Numbered from the stretch's first letter, positions 1 to 8,137 are shown. The stretch is 64,000 bases of DNA from Streptomyces ardesiacus (GCF_003112575.1 NZ_BEWC01000002.1:372001-436000), one strand, 5' to 3'. The notes: generated from the letters alone by a model not told the origin. Made by a program: numbers and translations.

Positions 1-1085
1 CCCGGTCCGGCCGGCCAGGCCGTCAGCGGTGTGAAGCCCCGGTGGCCGCACTCACCGAAGACCGTGACGGGCGCTCCGCCCGCCAGGGCGACCAGCCGCC
101 ACAGTCCCGACCCGCTTCCGGCGGTGCGGGTGAGCGGCAACGCCGTGTCCCCGTCGGCGTCCGCCAGTTGCCAGCCGTCGCCGTCCGGTACGGGGACCAC
201 CCGGTCCAGGGTCACCGGCACCGAGTCCAGCCACGGGTCGTCGCGGAGGGCGTCGCCGTAACGGGCGGCCGCCTGCGAGGTCGTGAGCCCTCCCGGGCGG
301 GTCCGCGCGGGCCGGGGCGGCGCGAACCGCCGCCCCAGGGCCGCTCGCCGCCGTCCCGCGCCGCCCGGGTACGCCGAGACCTCCGCGTCCAGGGCCAGCC
401 CCACCGGCAGCGTCAGCTCCGGTGCCCGTCCCGCGGCCCCGTAGGAGAGGAGCAGCACCGTGCGGTCCGACTCCGGGCCGTACAACCAGACGCGACGGGT
501 CGTCAGCCGGGCGTCCGCGGTGTCGTACTGGGCGAGGACCAGCCAGTCGTCCCGCACCGGCGGGCCGTCCGCGGTGGCCTGCAGGCCCACGCGCGCACGG
601 ACCGTCGCCGCCAGGCCGTCCGGCAACTCCTCGCGGCGCAACCAGCCCTGGTCGAGCAGGTGGAGCAGCGCGCACTCCTCGAGCAGCCGCACCGGCCAGC
701 CGGGGCCCGACGACGGTATGGACCCCAGCTCCCTTGCGCGCGCGGCCAGTCCGGGTGCCTGGGCGTCGACCATGCGGGCCGCCGTCTCCTCCCAGAGGGC
801 GTCCCCCGCCTGTCCGGCACCGGCCAGGCCGCCGCGCAGGAGATCCACGAGGCGCTGCTCCAGCTCCGTCGCGCCCGCGGTGATGCGCTCGGCCCGCCGC
901 TGTGCCCGGCGCCGCGCCGCCTCGGCGTCACCGGTCACGGCGGTGGCAGCGGAGGCGGACGGGACCGCCGTCCCCTCCTCCGCCCGCTCGTGCCGTCCGG
1001 CGATCCACCGCTTCCCCCGGACCGGCGCTTCCGCCTCCGGCGCCTCGGCCTCCGGCGTCGCACCCTCCCCGCTCGGTCCCTGCAC
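1..1085 (-). CDS. SWIM-family-related protein, C-terminal part only, 3' end outside window
   Basis: The reverse frame is open from an in-frame stop at 1191-1193 to the left edge. I chose GTG at 1085 because GGGGGAGG lies about 10 nt upstream. The protein begins with a Pro/Glu-rich stretch (PEAEAPEAEAP). It continues with an Arg/Ala-rich helical segment (RRRAQRRAERI), a conserved-looking core (LLEECALLHLLDQGWL, WLVLAQYDTAD) and a tail containing VTVFGECGHRGFTPLTAW. This core and tail match what I remember of the region after the zinc finger in actinobacterial SWIM zinc-finger proteins. No CxC...CxH SWIM motif is present in any reverse frame up to the neighbouring gene, so the finger appears to be missing. 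It is divergent from the MoxR operon and probably belongs to the same system. Family assignment is from memory; biochemical function is unknown. Confidence 0.6.
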   Translation of the reverse strand, partial: MQGPSGEGATPEAEAPEAEAPVRGKRWIAGRHERAEEGTAVPSASAATAVTGDAEAARRRAQRRAERITAGATELEQRLVDLLRGGLAGAGQAGDALWEETAARMVDAQAPGLAARARELGSIPSSGPGWPVRLLEECALLHLLDQGWLRREELPDGLAATVRARVGLQATADGPPVRDDWLVLAQYDTADARLTTRRVWLYGPESDRTVLLLSYGAAGRAPELTLPVGLALDAEVSAYPGGAGRRRAALGRRFAPPRPARTRPGGLTTSQAAARYGDALRDDPWLDSVPVTLDRVVPVPDGDGWQLADADGDTALPLTRTAGSGSGLWRLVALAGGAPVTVFGECGHRGFTPLTAWPAGP

Positions 1086-1253
1086 GGCCCTCACACCTCC
1101 CCCTCGTCCTCGTCGCACTTCCCGCCCCGGGCCCGGCCCGGACCCGGCCCGCGACGGGACGCACCTGCCGCCGCTCTGCGTGACGTCGCGTCAGGAACTG
1201 GTCCCCGGCACCTGGTCCGTGGTCCGTGCACCTGCCGCCGAGCCATGCCATCG

Positions 1254-1276
1254 AAGGTAGATCCCGCCACTGACAA
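1254..1276 (-). promoter_or_regulatory. RecA-NDp/PafBC-type promoter, leftward
   Basis: The reverse strand reads TTGTCAGTG (1276 to 1268), eight bases, then TACCTT (1259 to 1254). This fits the actinobacterial LexA-independent DNA-damage promoter consensus TTGTCRGTG-N8-TAnnnT. It would start transcription near 1247 toward the SWIM-related gene, leaving a leader of about 160 nt before the assigned GTG. Confidence 0.7.
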
Positions 1277-1324
1277 TGGCCCCGCCGCGAGCGTTTGTGC
1301 AGGTCAGAGTGATTGTCAGTGGCG
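1265..1324. repeat. 13-bp perfect inverted repeat between divergent promoters
   Basis: CGCCACTGACAAT at 1265-1277 is the exact reverse complement of 1312-1324, with 34 nt between the arms. The arms contain the TTGTCAGTG elements of the two divergent promoters, so the symmetry comes from two back-to-back copies of the same activator-promoter element. Confidence 0.85.
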
Positions 1325-1335
1325 TGGTGCACCGT
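1313..1335 (+). promoter_or_regulatory. RecA-NDp/PafBC-type promoter, rightward
   Basis: TTGTCAGTG (1313-1321) is followed by eight bases and CACCGT (1330-1335), which keeps the A and final T of a TAnnnT -10 element. A start near 1342 would give a leader of about 36 nt ahead of the MoxR-type ATPase. The -10 is weaker than that of the leftward copy. Confidence 0.6.
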
Positions 1336-1377
1336 GGACGGCAGATCGAACCGGCCCAGCTGGAGGGGGACTCAGCC

Positions 1378-2487
1378 ATGCCCGTATGCGTAGCGGAGAC
1401 GTCCGGGACCGAGGTGTTGCGTCCGCACGCCGAGCACGCGTTCGCGGCCGAACTGGCCGCGCTCGCCGCGCAGGACGACCGTCCGCGTCCGGACCGCTGG
1501 AAGCTGTCGCCGTGGGCCGTCGCCACCTACCTGCTCGGCGGCACCCTGCCGGACGGCACGCTGGTCACCCCGAAGTACGTGGGCCCGCGCCGCATCGTCG
1601 AGGTCGCCGTCTCCACGCTCGCCACCGACCGGGCGCTGCTCCTGCTCGGGCTGCCCGGCACGGCGAAGACCTGGGTGTCCGAGCATCTCGCCGCGGCCGT
1701 CAGCGGCGACTCGACCCTGCTCGTGCAGGGGACGGCCGGCACCCCGGAGGAAGCGATCCGCTACGGCTGGAACTACGCACAGCTCCTCGCCCACGGCCCC
1801 GGCCGGGACGCCCTGGTGCCCAGCCCGGTCATGCGGGCCATGGCGGAGGGCATGACCGCACGGGTGGAGGAGCTGACCCGTATCCCGGCCGATGTCCAGG
1901 ACACCCTGATCACCGTCCTGTCGGAGAAGACCCTGCCCATACCGGAACTGGGCCAGGAGGTGCAGGCGGTTCCCGGTTTCAACCTGATCGCCACCGCCAA
2001 CGACCGCGACCGGGGGGTCAACGACCTGTCCAGCGCCCTGCGCCGCCGCTTCAACACCGTGGTGCTGCCGCTGCCGGAGAGCGCCGAGGCCGAGGTCGAC
2101 ATCGTCACGCGCCGCGTCGACCAGATCGGCCGTTCCCTCGACCTGCCGTCGCTGCCCGACGGCACCGAGGAGATCCGCCGTGTCGTCACCGTCTTCCGCG
2201 AGCTGCGCGACGGTCTGACGAGCGACGGCCGTACGAAGGTCAAGTCCCCCAGCGGCACGCTGTCCACGGCCGAGGCGATCTCCGTCGTCACCGGCGGGCT
2301 CGCGCTGTCGGCCCATTTCGGCGACGGGGTGCTGCGGCCCGGCGACGTCGCGGCGGGTGTCCTCGGCGCGGTCGTCCGCGATCCGGGGAACGACCGTGTC
2401 GTGTGGCAGGAGTACCTCGAGACGGTCGTGCGTGAGCGCGACGGCTGGGGGGACTTCTACCGGGCCTGCCGGGAGGTGTCGGCGTGA
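1378..2487 (+). CDS. MoxR-type AAA+ ATPase
   Basis: A 369-residue AAA+ ATPase. Walker A is GLPGTAKT (residues 91-98). The Walker B position reads RVEEL (acidic pair near residues 164-165, Glu-Glu rather than the usual Asp-Glu). Sensor 1 is ATAND near residue 207, followed by an LRRRF arginine-finger segment. ATG at 1378 was chosen over an in-frame upstream ATG because GAGGGGGA lies about 9 nt before it and similarity to the AAA fold starts downstream. MoxR ATPases act with VWA proteins as chaperone-like remodelling machines. Here a VWA gene lies two genes downstream in the same run, separated by a DUF5682 gene. The promoter upstream looks DNA-damage-responsive. Confidence 0.88.
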   Translation: MPVCVAETSGTEVLRPHAEHAFAAELAALAAQDDRPRPDRWKLSPWAVATYLLGGTLPDGTLVTPKYVGPRRIVEVAVSTLATDRALLLLGLPGTAKTWVSEHLAAAVSGDSTLLVQGTAGTPEEAIRYGWNYAQLLAHGPGRDALVPSPVMRAMAEGMTARVEELTRIPADVQDTLITVLSEKTLPIPELGQEVQAVPGFNLIATANDRDRGVNDLSSALRRRFNTVVLPLPESAEAEVDIVTRRVDQIGRSLDLPSLPDGTEEIRRVVTVFRELRDGLTSDGRTKVKSPSGTLSTAEAISVVTGGLALSAHFGDGVLRPGDVAAGVLGAVVRDPGNDRVVWQEYLETVVRERDGWGDFYRACREVSA

Positions 2488-2610
2488 GGGGCGCAGGGCT
2501 GTGGACGCTGTGGACGCGACGCGGGACGGAGGCGGCGGTGGCCGGTACGACGGGGGAGGACGGGGACTCGACCTGGAGCCGACGGCGGCGGGCGCGGCGA
2601 GGAGGACGGC

Positions 2611-5121
2611 GTGCCGGGCGCTGACCGGGCGGGGGCGGGCCGCCCGGTCAGCGCGTCCGGTGGGGCAGCCGGTGCCGGTGCCGGTGTCCCGGGGGAAGGG
2701 CCGCTGCTGCTGGGCGTCCGTCACCACGGACCCGGATCGGCCCGGGCGGTACGGGCCGCGCTGGAGGCGGCCCGGCCGGGTGTCGTGCTGGTCGAGGGGC
2801 CGCCGGAGGCCGACGCGCTGATCCCGCTCGCCGCCCATGCCGACATGCGGCCGCCGGTCGCGCTCCTCGCCCATGCGGTGGACGAGCCCGGCCGCTCGGC
2901 GTTCTGGCCGCTGGCCGAGTTCTCCCCGGAGTGGGTGGCGGTCCGCTGGGCGCTGGAACACGACGTCCCGGCCCGCTTCATCGACCTTCCCGCCGCCCAC
3001 ACGCTGGCCTGGCGAGCAGCGGACGAGGACGAGGGCGAGAGCGCGCACGCGGACGTGGACGCGGACAGGGAGGGGCAGGCGGGCGGGCGGGGGAGAGGCG
3101 CCGGACGCGGCACGCCCCCTCCCGACGTCCGGGACGGACCCGGTACGGCCTTCCCCGACGTCCGGGGCGATCCGCTCGCCGTCCTCGCCGCGGCCGCGGG
3201 GCACGACGATCCCGAGCGCTGGTGGGAGGACGTGATCGAGCACCGGGGCGTGGCAGAGGGGGACGCGGTCGCTCCGTTCGCGGCGCTGGAGGAGGCCATG
3301 ACGGCCCTGCGGGAGACCGGGGAGGACGGCGAGGGTGGTGACGAAGGGGGTGGTGCTCACGGACGGGACCTCGTGCGGGAAGCCTGGATGCGCCTTCGGA
3401 TCCGGGCAGCGGGACGGGAGTTCGTGCAGGGAGTGGCGGTGGTCTGCGGCGCCTGGCACGTGCCCGCGCTGCGGCGCCGGGTCGCCGTCGCCGCCGACCG
3501 GGCCCTGGTGAAGGGGCTGCCCAGGACCAAGGTGGACATGACCTGGGTGCCCTGGACCCACCGCAGACTGTCGAGAGCCGGCGGGTACGGGGCGGGCATC
3601 GAGTCGCCGGGCTGGTACGGGCATCTGTTCGCCGCGGCCGACCGGCCCGTCGAGCGCTGGCTGGCCGGAGTGGCCCAACTGCTGCGGGAGGAGGACAGGG
3701 TCGTCTCCCCGGCCCACGTCATCGAGGCGGTCCGGCTGGCCGAGGCGCTCGCGGCGGTCCGTGGACGGCCGCTGCCCGGACTGACCGAGGTGACGGACGC
3801 CGCGCGGGCGGTGCTGTGCGACGGCTCGGACGTGCCGCTGGCGCTGGTCCACGACCGGCTCGTGGTGGGGGACGTGCTGGGCGAGGTCCCCGCGGGGGCG
3901 CCCGCGGTGCCGTTGCAGCGGGACCTCGCCCGGAGCCAGCGGCGGCTGCGGCTCAAGCCCGAGGCGCCGGAGCGCGAGCTGGAACTCGACCTGCGCAAGG
4001 AGACCGACGCCGGGCGCAGCAGACTCCTGCACCGGCTGCGGCTGCTCGGCATCGGCTGGGGGGCGCCGGCCGCCTCGCGCAGCACGGGCACGTTCCGGGA
4101 GACGTGGCGACTGCGCTGGGAGCCGGAGCTGTCGGTGCGGGTCGCCGAGGCCGGGGTGTGGGGCACCACCGTGCTCTCCGCCGCCACCGCCAGGGCCGAG
4201 GCGGACGCCGTCGCCGCGCGGGACCTCGCCGAGGTCACCGCGCTCGCCGAACGCTGCCTGCTGGCCGGCCTTCCGGACGCGCTCTCCCCGGTGATGCGGA
4301 TACTCGCCGACCGGGCCGCGCTCGACACGGACGTCGGTCACCTCGCCGAGGCCCTGCCCGCCCTCGTGCGTGCGCTGCGGTACGGAGACGTGCGCGGCAC
4401 GGACACCGCGGCGTTGTCCGAGGTCGCCGCGGGTCTCGCCGAGCGCGTCTTCGTCGGACTGCCCGCGGCCTGCGCCGCCCTGGACGCGGACGCGGCCGAG
4501 GAGATGCGCCGCCACGTGGACGCCGTGCACATCGCCGTGGGCCTGCTCGGCGGCACGCCCGCGCCGGGCCACGGCGACCCGCGGCCCCGCTGGCGGGCCG
4601 TACTGCGGACCCTCTCCGCACGGGACACCGTGCCCGGCGTGGTGCGCGGGCGCGCCGTACGGCTCCTGCTGGACGACGGCGAGCTTGCACCGGACGAGGC
4701 GGCGCGGCTCATGGGCCTGGCGCTGTCCCCGGGGACAGCGCCGGCGGACGCGGCGGCCTGGGTCGAGGGCTTCGTCGGCGGCGGCTCGGGCGGCGGCATG
4801 CTCCTCCTGCACGACGAGCGGCTGCTCGCCCTGATCGACACCTGGCTGACCGGCGTGCCGGCGGAGGCGTTCACGGACGTCCTGCCGCTGCTGCGCCGCA
4901 CCTTCTCCGCGCACGAGCCGGGCGTGCGCCGCGGCGTCGGCGAGCTGGTCAGGCGCGGACCGGGGGCGCGGGGGAGCGTGACGGGGGCCGGTTCCGGCAT
5001 ACCGGGCTTCGCGGCCGGCCTCGACACCGCGCGGGCCGACGCGGTGCTGCCGGTGGTCCGGCTGATCCTGGGCCGGGACCGGGCGGGGGACGACGACCTG
5101 ACGGGGGTGGACACGGCATGA
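2611..5121 (+). CDS. DUF5682 family protein (TraB/ChaN-like N-terminus)
   Basis: An 836-residue protein starting at GTG 2611, 5 nt after a GGAGG. The N-terminus carries GVRHHGPGS (His38-His39) followed about 20 residues later by VVLVEGPPE. This resembles the G-x-x-H ... P-x-V-x-V-E pattern of TraB/TIKI/ChaN-type hydrolases. The rest is Arg/Leu/Ala-rich and helical, with an acidic low-complexity insert near residues 140-170. I recognise the family as DUF5682, which is usually found with MoxR and VWA genes, as here. The stop overlaps the next start (ATGA), implying translational coupling. Substrate unknown; the hydrolase idea is an inference from the two short motifs. Confidence 0.75.
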   Translation: MPGADRAGAGRPVSASGGAAGAGAGVPGEGPLLLGVRHHGPGSARAVRAALEAARPGVVLVEGPPEADALIPLAAHADMRPPVALLAHAVDEPGRSAFWPLAEFSPEWVAVRWALEHDVPARFIDLPAAHTLAWRAADEDEGESAHADVDADREGQAGGRGRGAGRGTPPPDVRDGPGTAFPDVRGDPLAVLAAAAGHDDPERWWEDVIEHRGVAEGDAVAPFAALEEAMTALRETGEDGEGGDEGGGAHGRDLVREAWMRLRIRAAGREFVQGVAVVCGAWHVPALRRRVAVAADRALVKGLPRTKVDMTWVPWTHRRLSRAGGYGAGIESPGWYGHLFAAADRPVERWLAGVAQLLREEDRVVSPAHVIEAVRLAEALAAVRGRPLPGLTEVTDAARAVLCDGSDVPLALVHDRLVVGDVLGEVPAGAPAVPLQRDLARSQRRLRLKPEAPERELELDLRKETDAGRSRLLHRLRLLGIGWGAPAASRSTGTFRETWRLRWEPELSVRVAEAGVWGTTVLSAATARAEADAVAARDLAEVTALAERCLLAGLPDALSPVMRILADRAALDTDVGHLAEALPALVRALRYGDVRGTDTAALSEVAAGLAERVFVGLPAACAALDADAAEEMRRHVDAVHIAVGLLGGTPAPGHGDPRPRWRAVLRTLSARDTVPGVVRGRAVRLLLDDGELAPDEAARLMGLALSPGTAPADAAAWVEGFVGGGSGGGMLLLHDERLLALIDTWLTGVPAEAFTDVLPLLRRTFSAHEPGVRRGVGELVRRGPGARGSVTGAGSGIPGFAAGLDTARADAVLPVVRLILGRDRAGDDDLTGVDTA

Positions 5122-6437
5122 CCGGACACGTGATCCGGCAGACGCACGGACACATGAGTGGGCACGCGACCGAGCACACGACCGGACCTGCGCCCGGACC
5201 TGTGACCGGACCCGCGCCCGGGCAGGTGGCCGGGTCCGTGGGCGCGCGCACGACCGGAGGCGTGTCGTCGGCCGGTTTGGAGGACGACGGGGCGGCACAG
5301 GAACGGCTGCGGCGGTGGCGTCTCGTCCTCGGTGGTGATCCGGCCGACGGCACCGGCCACGTGCTCTCCGGACGGGACGCCGGGATGGACGGCGCGCTCA
5401 ACGCCCTCTACGGGAGGGGAGACACGCCCACCCGGCCCGGGAAGGACCGTGCGGCCGGGCTCGGGGCCTCCGCACCCGCCGTGGCGCGCTGGCTGGGGGA
5501 CATCCGGACCTACTTCCCCTCCTCCGTCGTCCAGGTCATGCAGCGGGACGCGATCGACCGGCTCGGCCTCGCCACCCTTCTGCTGGAGCCGGAGATGCTC
5601 GAGGCCGTCGAGGCCGACGTGCACCTGGTCGGCACCCTGCTCTCCCTGCACCAGGCGATGCCGGACACGACGAGGGAGACGGCCCGGTCCGTCGTGCGCA
5701 AGGTCGTCGAGGATCTGGAGAAGCGGCTCGCCGCCCGCACCCGTGCCACGCTGACCGGAGCACTGGACCGCAGCGCCCGTACCGGCCGGCCCCGTCACCA
5801 CGACATCGACTGGAACCGCACGATCGCCGCCAACCTCAAGCATTACCTGCCGGAGCACCGCACGGTCGTGCCCGAGCGGCTCGTCGGCCACGGCCGGTCG
5901 GCCCGCGCGGTGAAGAAGGAGGTCGTCCTCTGCGTCGACCAGTCCGGGTCGATGGCGGCGTCGGTGGTCTACGCGTCGGTGTTCGGCGCGGTGCTGGCGT
6001 CCATGCGCTCGCTCGACACCCGGCTCGTCGTCTTCGACACGGCGGTCGCCGACCTCACCGACCAGCTCGACGACCCGGTCGACGTGCTCTTCGGCACCCG
6101 ACTGGGCGGCGGTACGGACATCAACCGCGCCCTGGCGTACTGCCAGTCGAGGATCACGAGACCCGCTCGGACGGTGGTCGTGCTGATCAGCGACCTGTAC
6201 GAGGGAGGCATACGCGACGAGATGCTCAAGCGGGTCGCGGCGATGAGGTCGGCGGGCGTGGAATTCGTGGCGCTGCTGGCCCTGTCGGACGAGGGGACGC
6301 CCGCGTACGACCGTGAACACGCGGCGGCGCTCGCCGCGCTCGGCGTACCGGCGTTCGCGTGCACGCCCGGTCACTTCCCGGAGGTGATGGCGGCGGCGAT
6401 CGAGAGGAGGCCCCTGCCGATACCGGACGCCGGCTGA
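5118..6437 (+). CDS. VWA domain protein with complete MIDAS
   Basis: A 439-residue protein whose ATG overlaps the preceding TGA. Residues 1-55 are low complexity with repeated TGPAPG and several His. The middle is helical and includes YLPEHRTVVPERLVGHG just before the VWA fold. The MIDAS is complete: DQSGSM (Asp274), Thr in GGGTDIN (residue 333) and Asp in ISDLYEG (residue 359). VWA proteins of this kind present a metal-dependent ligand-binding face and work with MoxR ATPases. It is the last gene of the MoxR-DUF5682-VWA operon. No signal peptide or transmembrane segment is visible, so it is probably cytosolic. Confidence 0.88.
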   Translation: MTGHVIRQTHGHMSGHATEHTTGPAPGPVTGPAPGQVAGSVGARTTGGVSSAGLEDDGAAQERLRRWRLVLGGDPADGTGHVLSGRDAGMDGALNALYGRGDTPTRPGKDRAAGLGASAPAVARWLGDIRTYFPSSVVQVMQRDAIDRLGLATLLLEPEMLEAVEADVHLVGTLLSLHQAMPDTTRETARSVVRKVVEDLEKRLAARTRATLTGALDRSARTGRPRHHDIDWNRTIAANLKHYLPEHRTVVPERLVGHGRSARAVKKEVVLCVDQSGSMAASVVYASVFGAVLASMRSLDTRLVVFDTAVADLTDQLDDPVDVLFGTRLGGGTDINRALAYCQSRITRPARTVVVLISDLYEGGIRDEMLKRVAAMRSAGVEFVALLALSDEGTPAYDREHAAALAALGVPAFACTPGHFPEVMAAAIERRPLPIPDAG

Positions 6438-6508
6438 CGACGCGTTGCTCCCGGTGCCCCGGTTCCCCTGGGCGAATCGGATAGGACGGCCCATCGGCGG
6501 GAGGGGGC

Positions 6509-7558
6509 TTGCGCAACCCGAGGATCCCCGTGCGAGTATCGCGCGGCGCGTCGATGCGTTGCCCGACGTTCGACGCGCGGTCCGTTCCGTCGCACGGGAG
6601 GTACCTCCCCCTCTTGGTCTCGTCAGCAGTCCTGCCCGGTGCCGCTCTGCGCGTCCTGCGCACGGCGGCCGGGCGGCGTGCGCTGTACGGGGCGCTGCTG
6701 CTGGGCGGGTTGTGCGTGCTGGGCCTGCTCTGCGGAGGGCGGGCGCAGGCGGCCGACGGAGCGCCGGGCCCCTCGACGGACACGGTCGGCCGCGTCCTCG
6801 ACGCCCCCTCGCGGCTGCAGGGCCCGCAGGACACCCGATCCGTGCAGGCGGCCGGAACCGGTCCGGGAGCGGATTCCGGCACGGTGCCCGTGGACCTCCG
6901 TCCCGTCTCGGGGGACGCCGTCCGGACCGTGGCCGACCGGGTCGTACGGCCGGTCGGTGACGTGGTCGAGACGGTGACCGAGGGGCTGGAGGCGGTCGCG
7001 GGGACCGTCGGTCCGGCCGAGGTGCCGCCCCTGCGGGTGCTTCCCGGCCCGTCGGGGATCGACGTCGGCGACACGTCCGGTCGTTCAGGCCCGGCCGCTC
7101 CCGGGCCCCGGCCCGCGGCCGAGCCCGCATCCCCGCCGGCGGCACCGGACGTCTCCGGCACCGCCGCCCCGCCGCGTACCGCCGACGCCCGAGTCGTCGA
7201 GGGAGCAGGAACCCCGGCACTCACCGTCACGTACGGTCCGGAGCCCGCTCCCGGCCAGGCACTCACCGCACCCACCGCACCGGCCGCGACCGCCGACGAG
7301 CACCGAGCCGCGCCCGGGCACACCGCGCCCACCGCACACGCCCCCGCCGGTTCCGCCCGCCCCGCGCCCACCGGCGACCCCGACGGCGCCCTCGGCACCG
7401 CGTCCGGCGCCGACCAGGCGACGCCGCGCCACGGGGACGCACGCGCGGTCGGCCCGCCGTTCGGGATCACGTTCCGCCTCGTGCCCGGCGCTCCGGAGCG
7501 GACCGAGGCGGCCGGGGTCAGGGAGCCGTACCGGGACATCCCCGTCTCCCCCGCCTAG
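6509..7558 (+). CDS. secreted Pro/Ala-rich protein of unknown function
   Basis: A 349-residue open frame. TTG at 6509 follows GAGGGGG, but ATG at 6554 is a plausible alternative. A hydrophobic segment (ALYGALLLGGLCVLGLL) followed by GGRAQA looks like a signal peptide with cleavage near residue 82 of the long version. A segment with regular Val spacing follows (VRTVADRVVRPVGDVVETV), then a long Pro/Ala/Thr-rich tail. The last 40 residues (GPPFGITFRLVP, EPYRDIPVSPA) look more ordered. I do not recognise the family. Composition suggests an extracellular or cell-wall-associated protein. Codon bias supports coding. Confidence 0.6.
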   Translation: MRNPRIPVRVSRGASMRCPTFDARSVPSHGRYLPLLVSSAVLPGAALRVLRTAAGRRALYGALLLGGLCVLGLLCGGRAQAADGAPGPSTDTVGRVLDAPSRLQGPQDTRSVQAAGTGPGADSGTVPVDLRPVSGDAVRTVADRVVRPVGDVVETVTEGLEAVAGTVGPAEVPPLRVLPGPSGIDVGDTSGRSGPAAPGPRPAAEPASPPAAPDVSGTAAPPRTADARVVEGAGTPALTVTYGPEPAPGQALTAPTAPAATADEHRAAPGHTAPTAHAPAGSARPAPTGDPDGALGTASGADQATPRHGDARAVGPPFGITFRLVPGAPERTEAAGVREPYRDIPVSPA

Positions 7559-7789
7559 AACGCCCGCCCCTCCGCCACGCCCGCGCCAGGCACCCCACTC
7601 GCCGCGAGCCCCACGCCCACGTGCCACGCCCACGTGCCACGCGCCGCGCGCCGCGCGCCGCACCAGCGTGCACCCCGCCCACCGGACGCCCTCACGGGGA
7701 CCCCGCGCCCGGCATCCGGCCCTGGCACTCGCACTGACGTCGGCACCGGCACCGGCACCCACAAGCCCGGCGTACAGCCCGGCCGCACC

Positions 7790-7885
7790 CGCACCGCACC
7801 GCGGCGCACGCACCCGCACCGCACCGCACCGCGGCGCACACGGCGCGGCGCACCCGGCGCGGCGCACCCGGCACAGCGCACCCGG
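7790..7885. repeat. GC-rich short tandem repeats (CCGCACCG and GGCGCACC units)
   Basis: The stretch is made of irregular tandem copies of CGCACCGCACCGCGGCGCAC followed by GGCGCGGCGCACCC. It encodes only Arg/His/Thr/Pro runs in every frame, so a DNA-level repeat is likelier than a gene. Confidence 0.6.
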
Positions 7886-8016
7886 CGCGGCGCACGCCCC
7901 CGTCACCTCGTGGCCCGGGTCCGCCGGGCACGTACCGACACCGCCAGACTCCGCGGGGCGGCAGGCCCCGGACGGCCGAAAGCCGTCGGCCTCCGTCCGG
8001 CCGTACCCCCGCGGTC

Positions 8017-8058
8017 CGGGCCGGGCGGTCCCCATTGGGGTGGGGACCGCCCGGCCCG
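8017..8058. terminator. strong hairpin, 17-bp perfect stem
   Basis: Bases 8017-8033 are exactly complementary to 8042-8058, leaving an 8-nt loop (ATTGGGGT). No U-tract follows, which is common for Streptomyces terminators. It would insulate sucCD from upstream transcription. Confidence 0.75.
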
Positions 8059-8101
8059 CACCCCGGCGGCCCGCACGCACGCGGCCCGCCGGGGGAGCCA
8101 C

Positions 8102-8137
8102 GGGCCTCACCGGGCCAACCCCAGCCCGGTGAGGCCC
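8102..8137. terminator. second hairpin, 14-bp perfect stem
   Basis: Bases 8102-8115 pair perfectly with 8124-8137 around an 8-nt loop (CAACCCCA). It lies 43 nt after the first hairpin and shares its loop length. Confidence 0.7.

Noticed and set aside
42..2435. 797-codon forward open frame over the left edge
   Set aside because: Low-complexity Arg/Pro/Gly product; it overlaps the well-supported MoxR gene in another frame and the reverse SWIM-related gene.
1372..5298. 1308-codon open frame on the reverse strand opposite the MoxR-DUF5682 genes
   Set aside because: It is the mirror of the forward genes' GC-rich codon pattern: composition is Arg/Gly/Pro-rich, has no domain, and two well-supported forward genes occupy the region.
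7790..7885. Repeat block considered as a CRISPR array
   Set aside because: Units are 8-20 nt, irregular and without unique spacers; no cas genes are present in the window.
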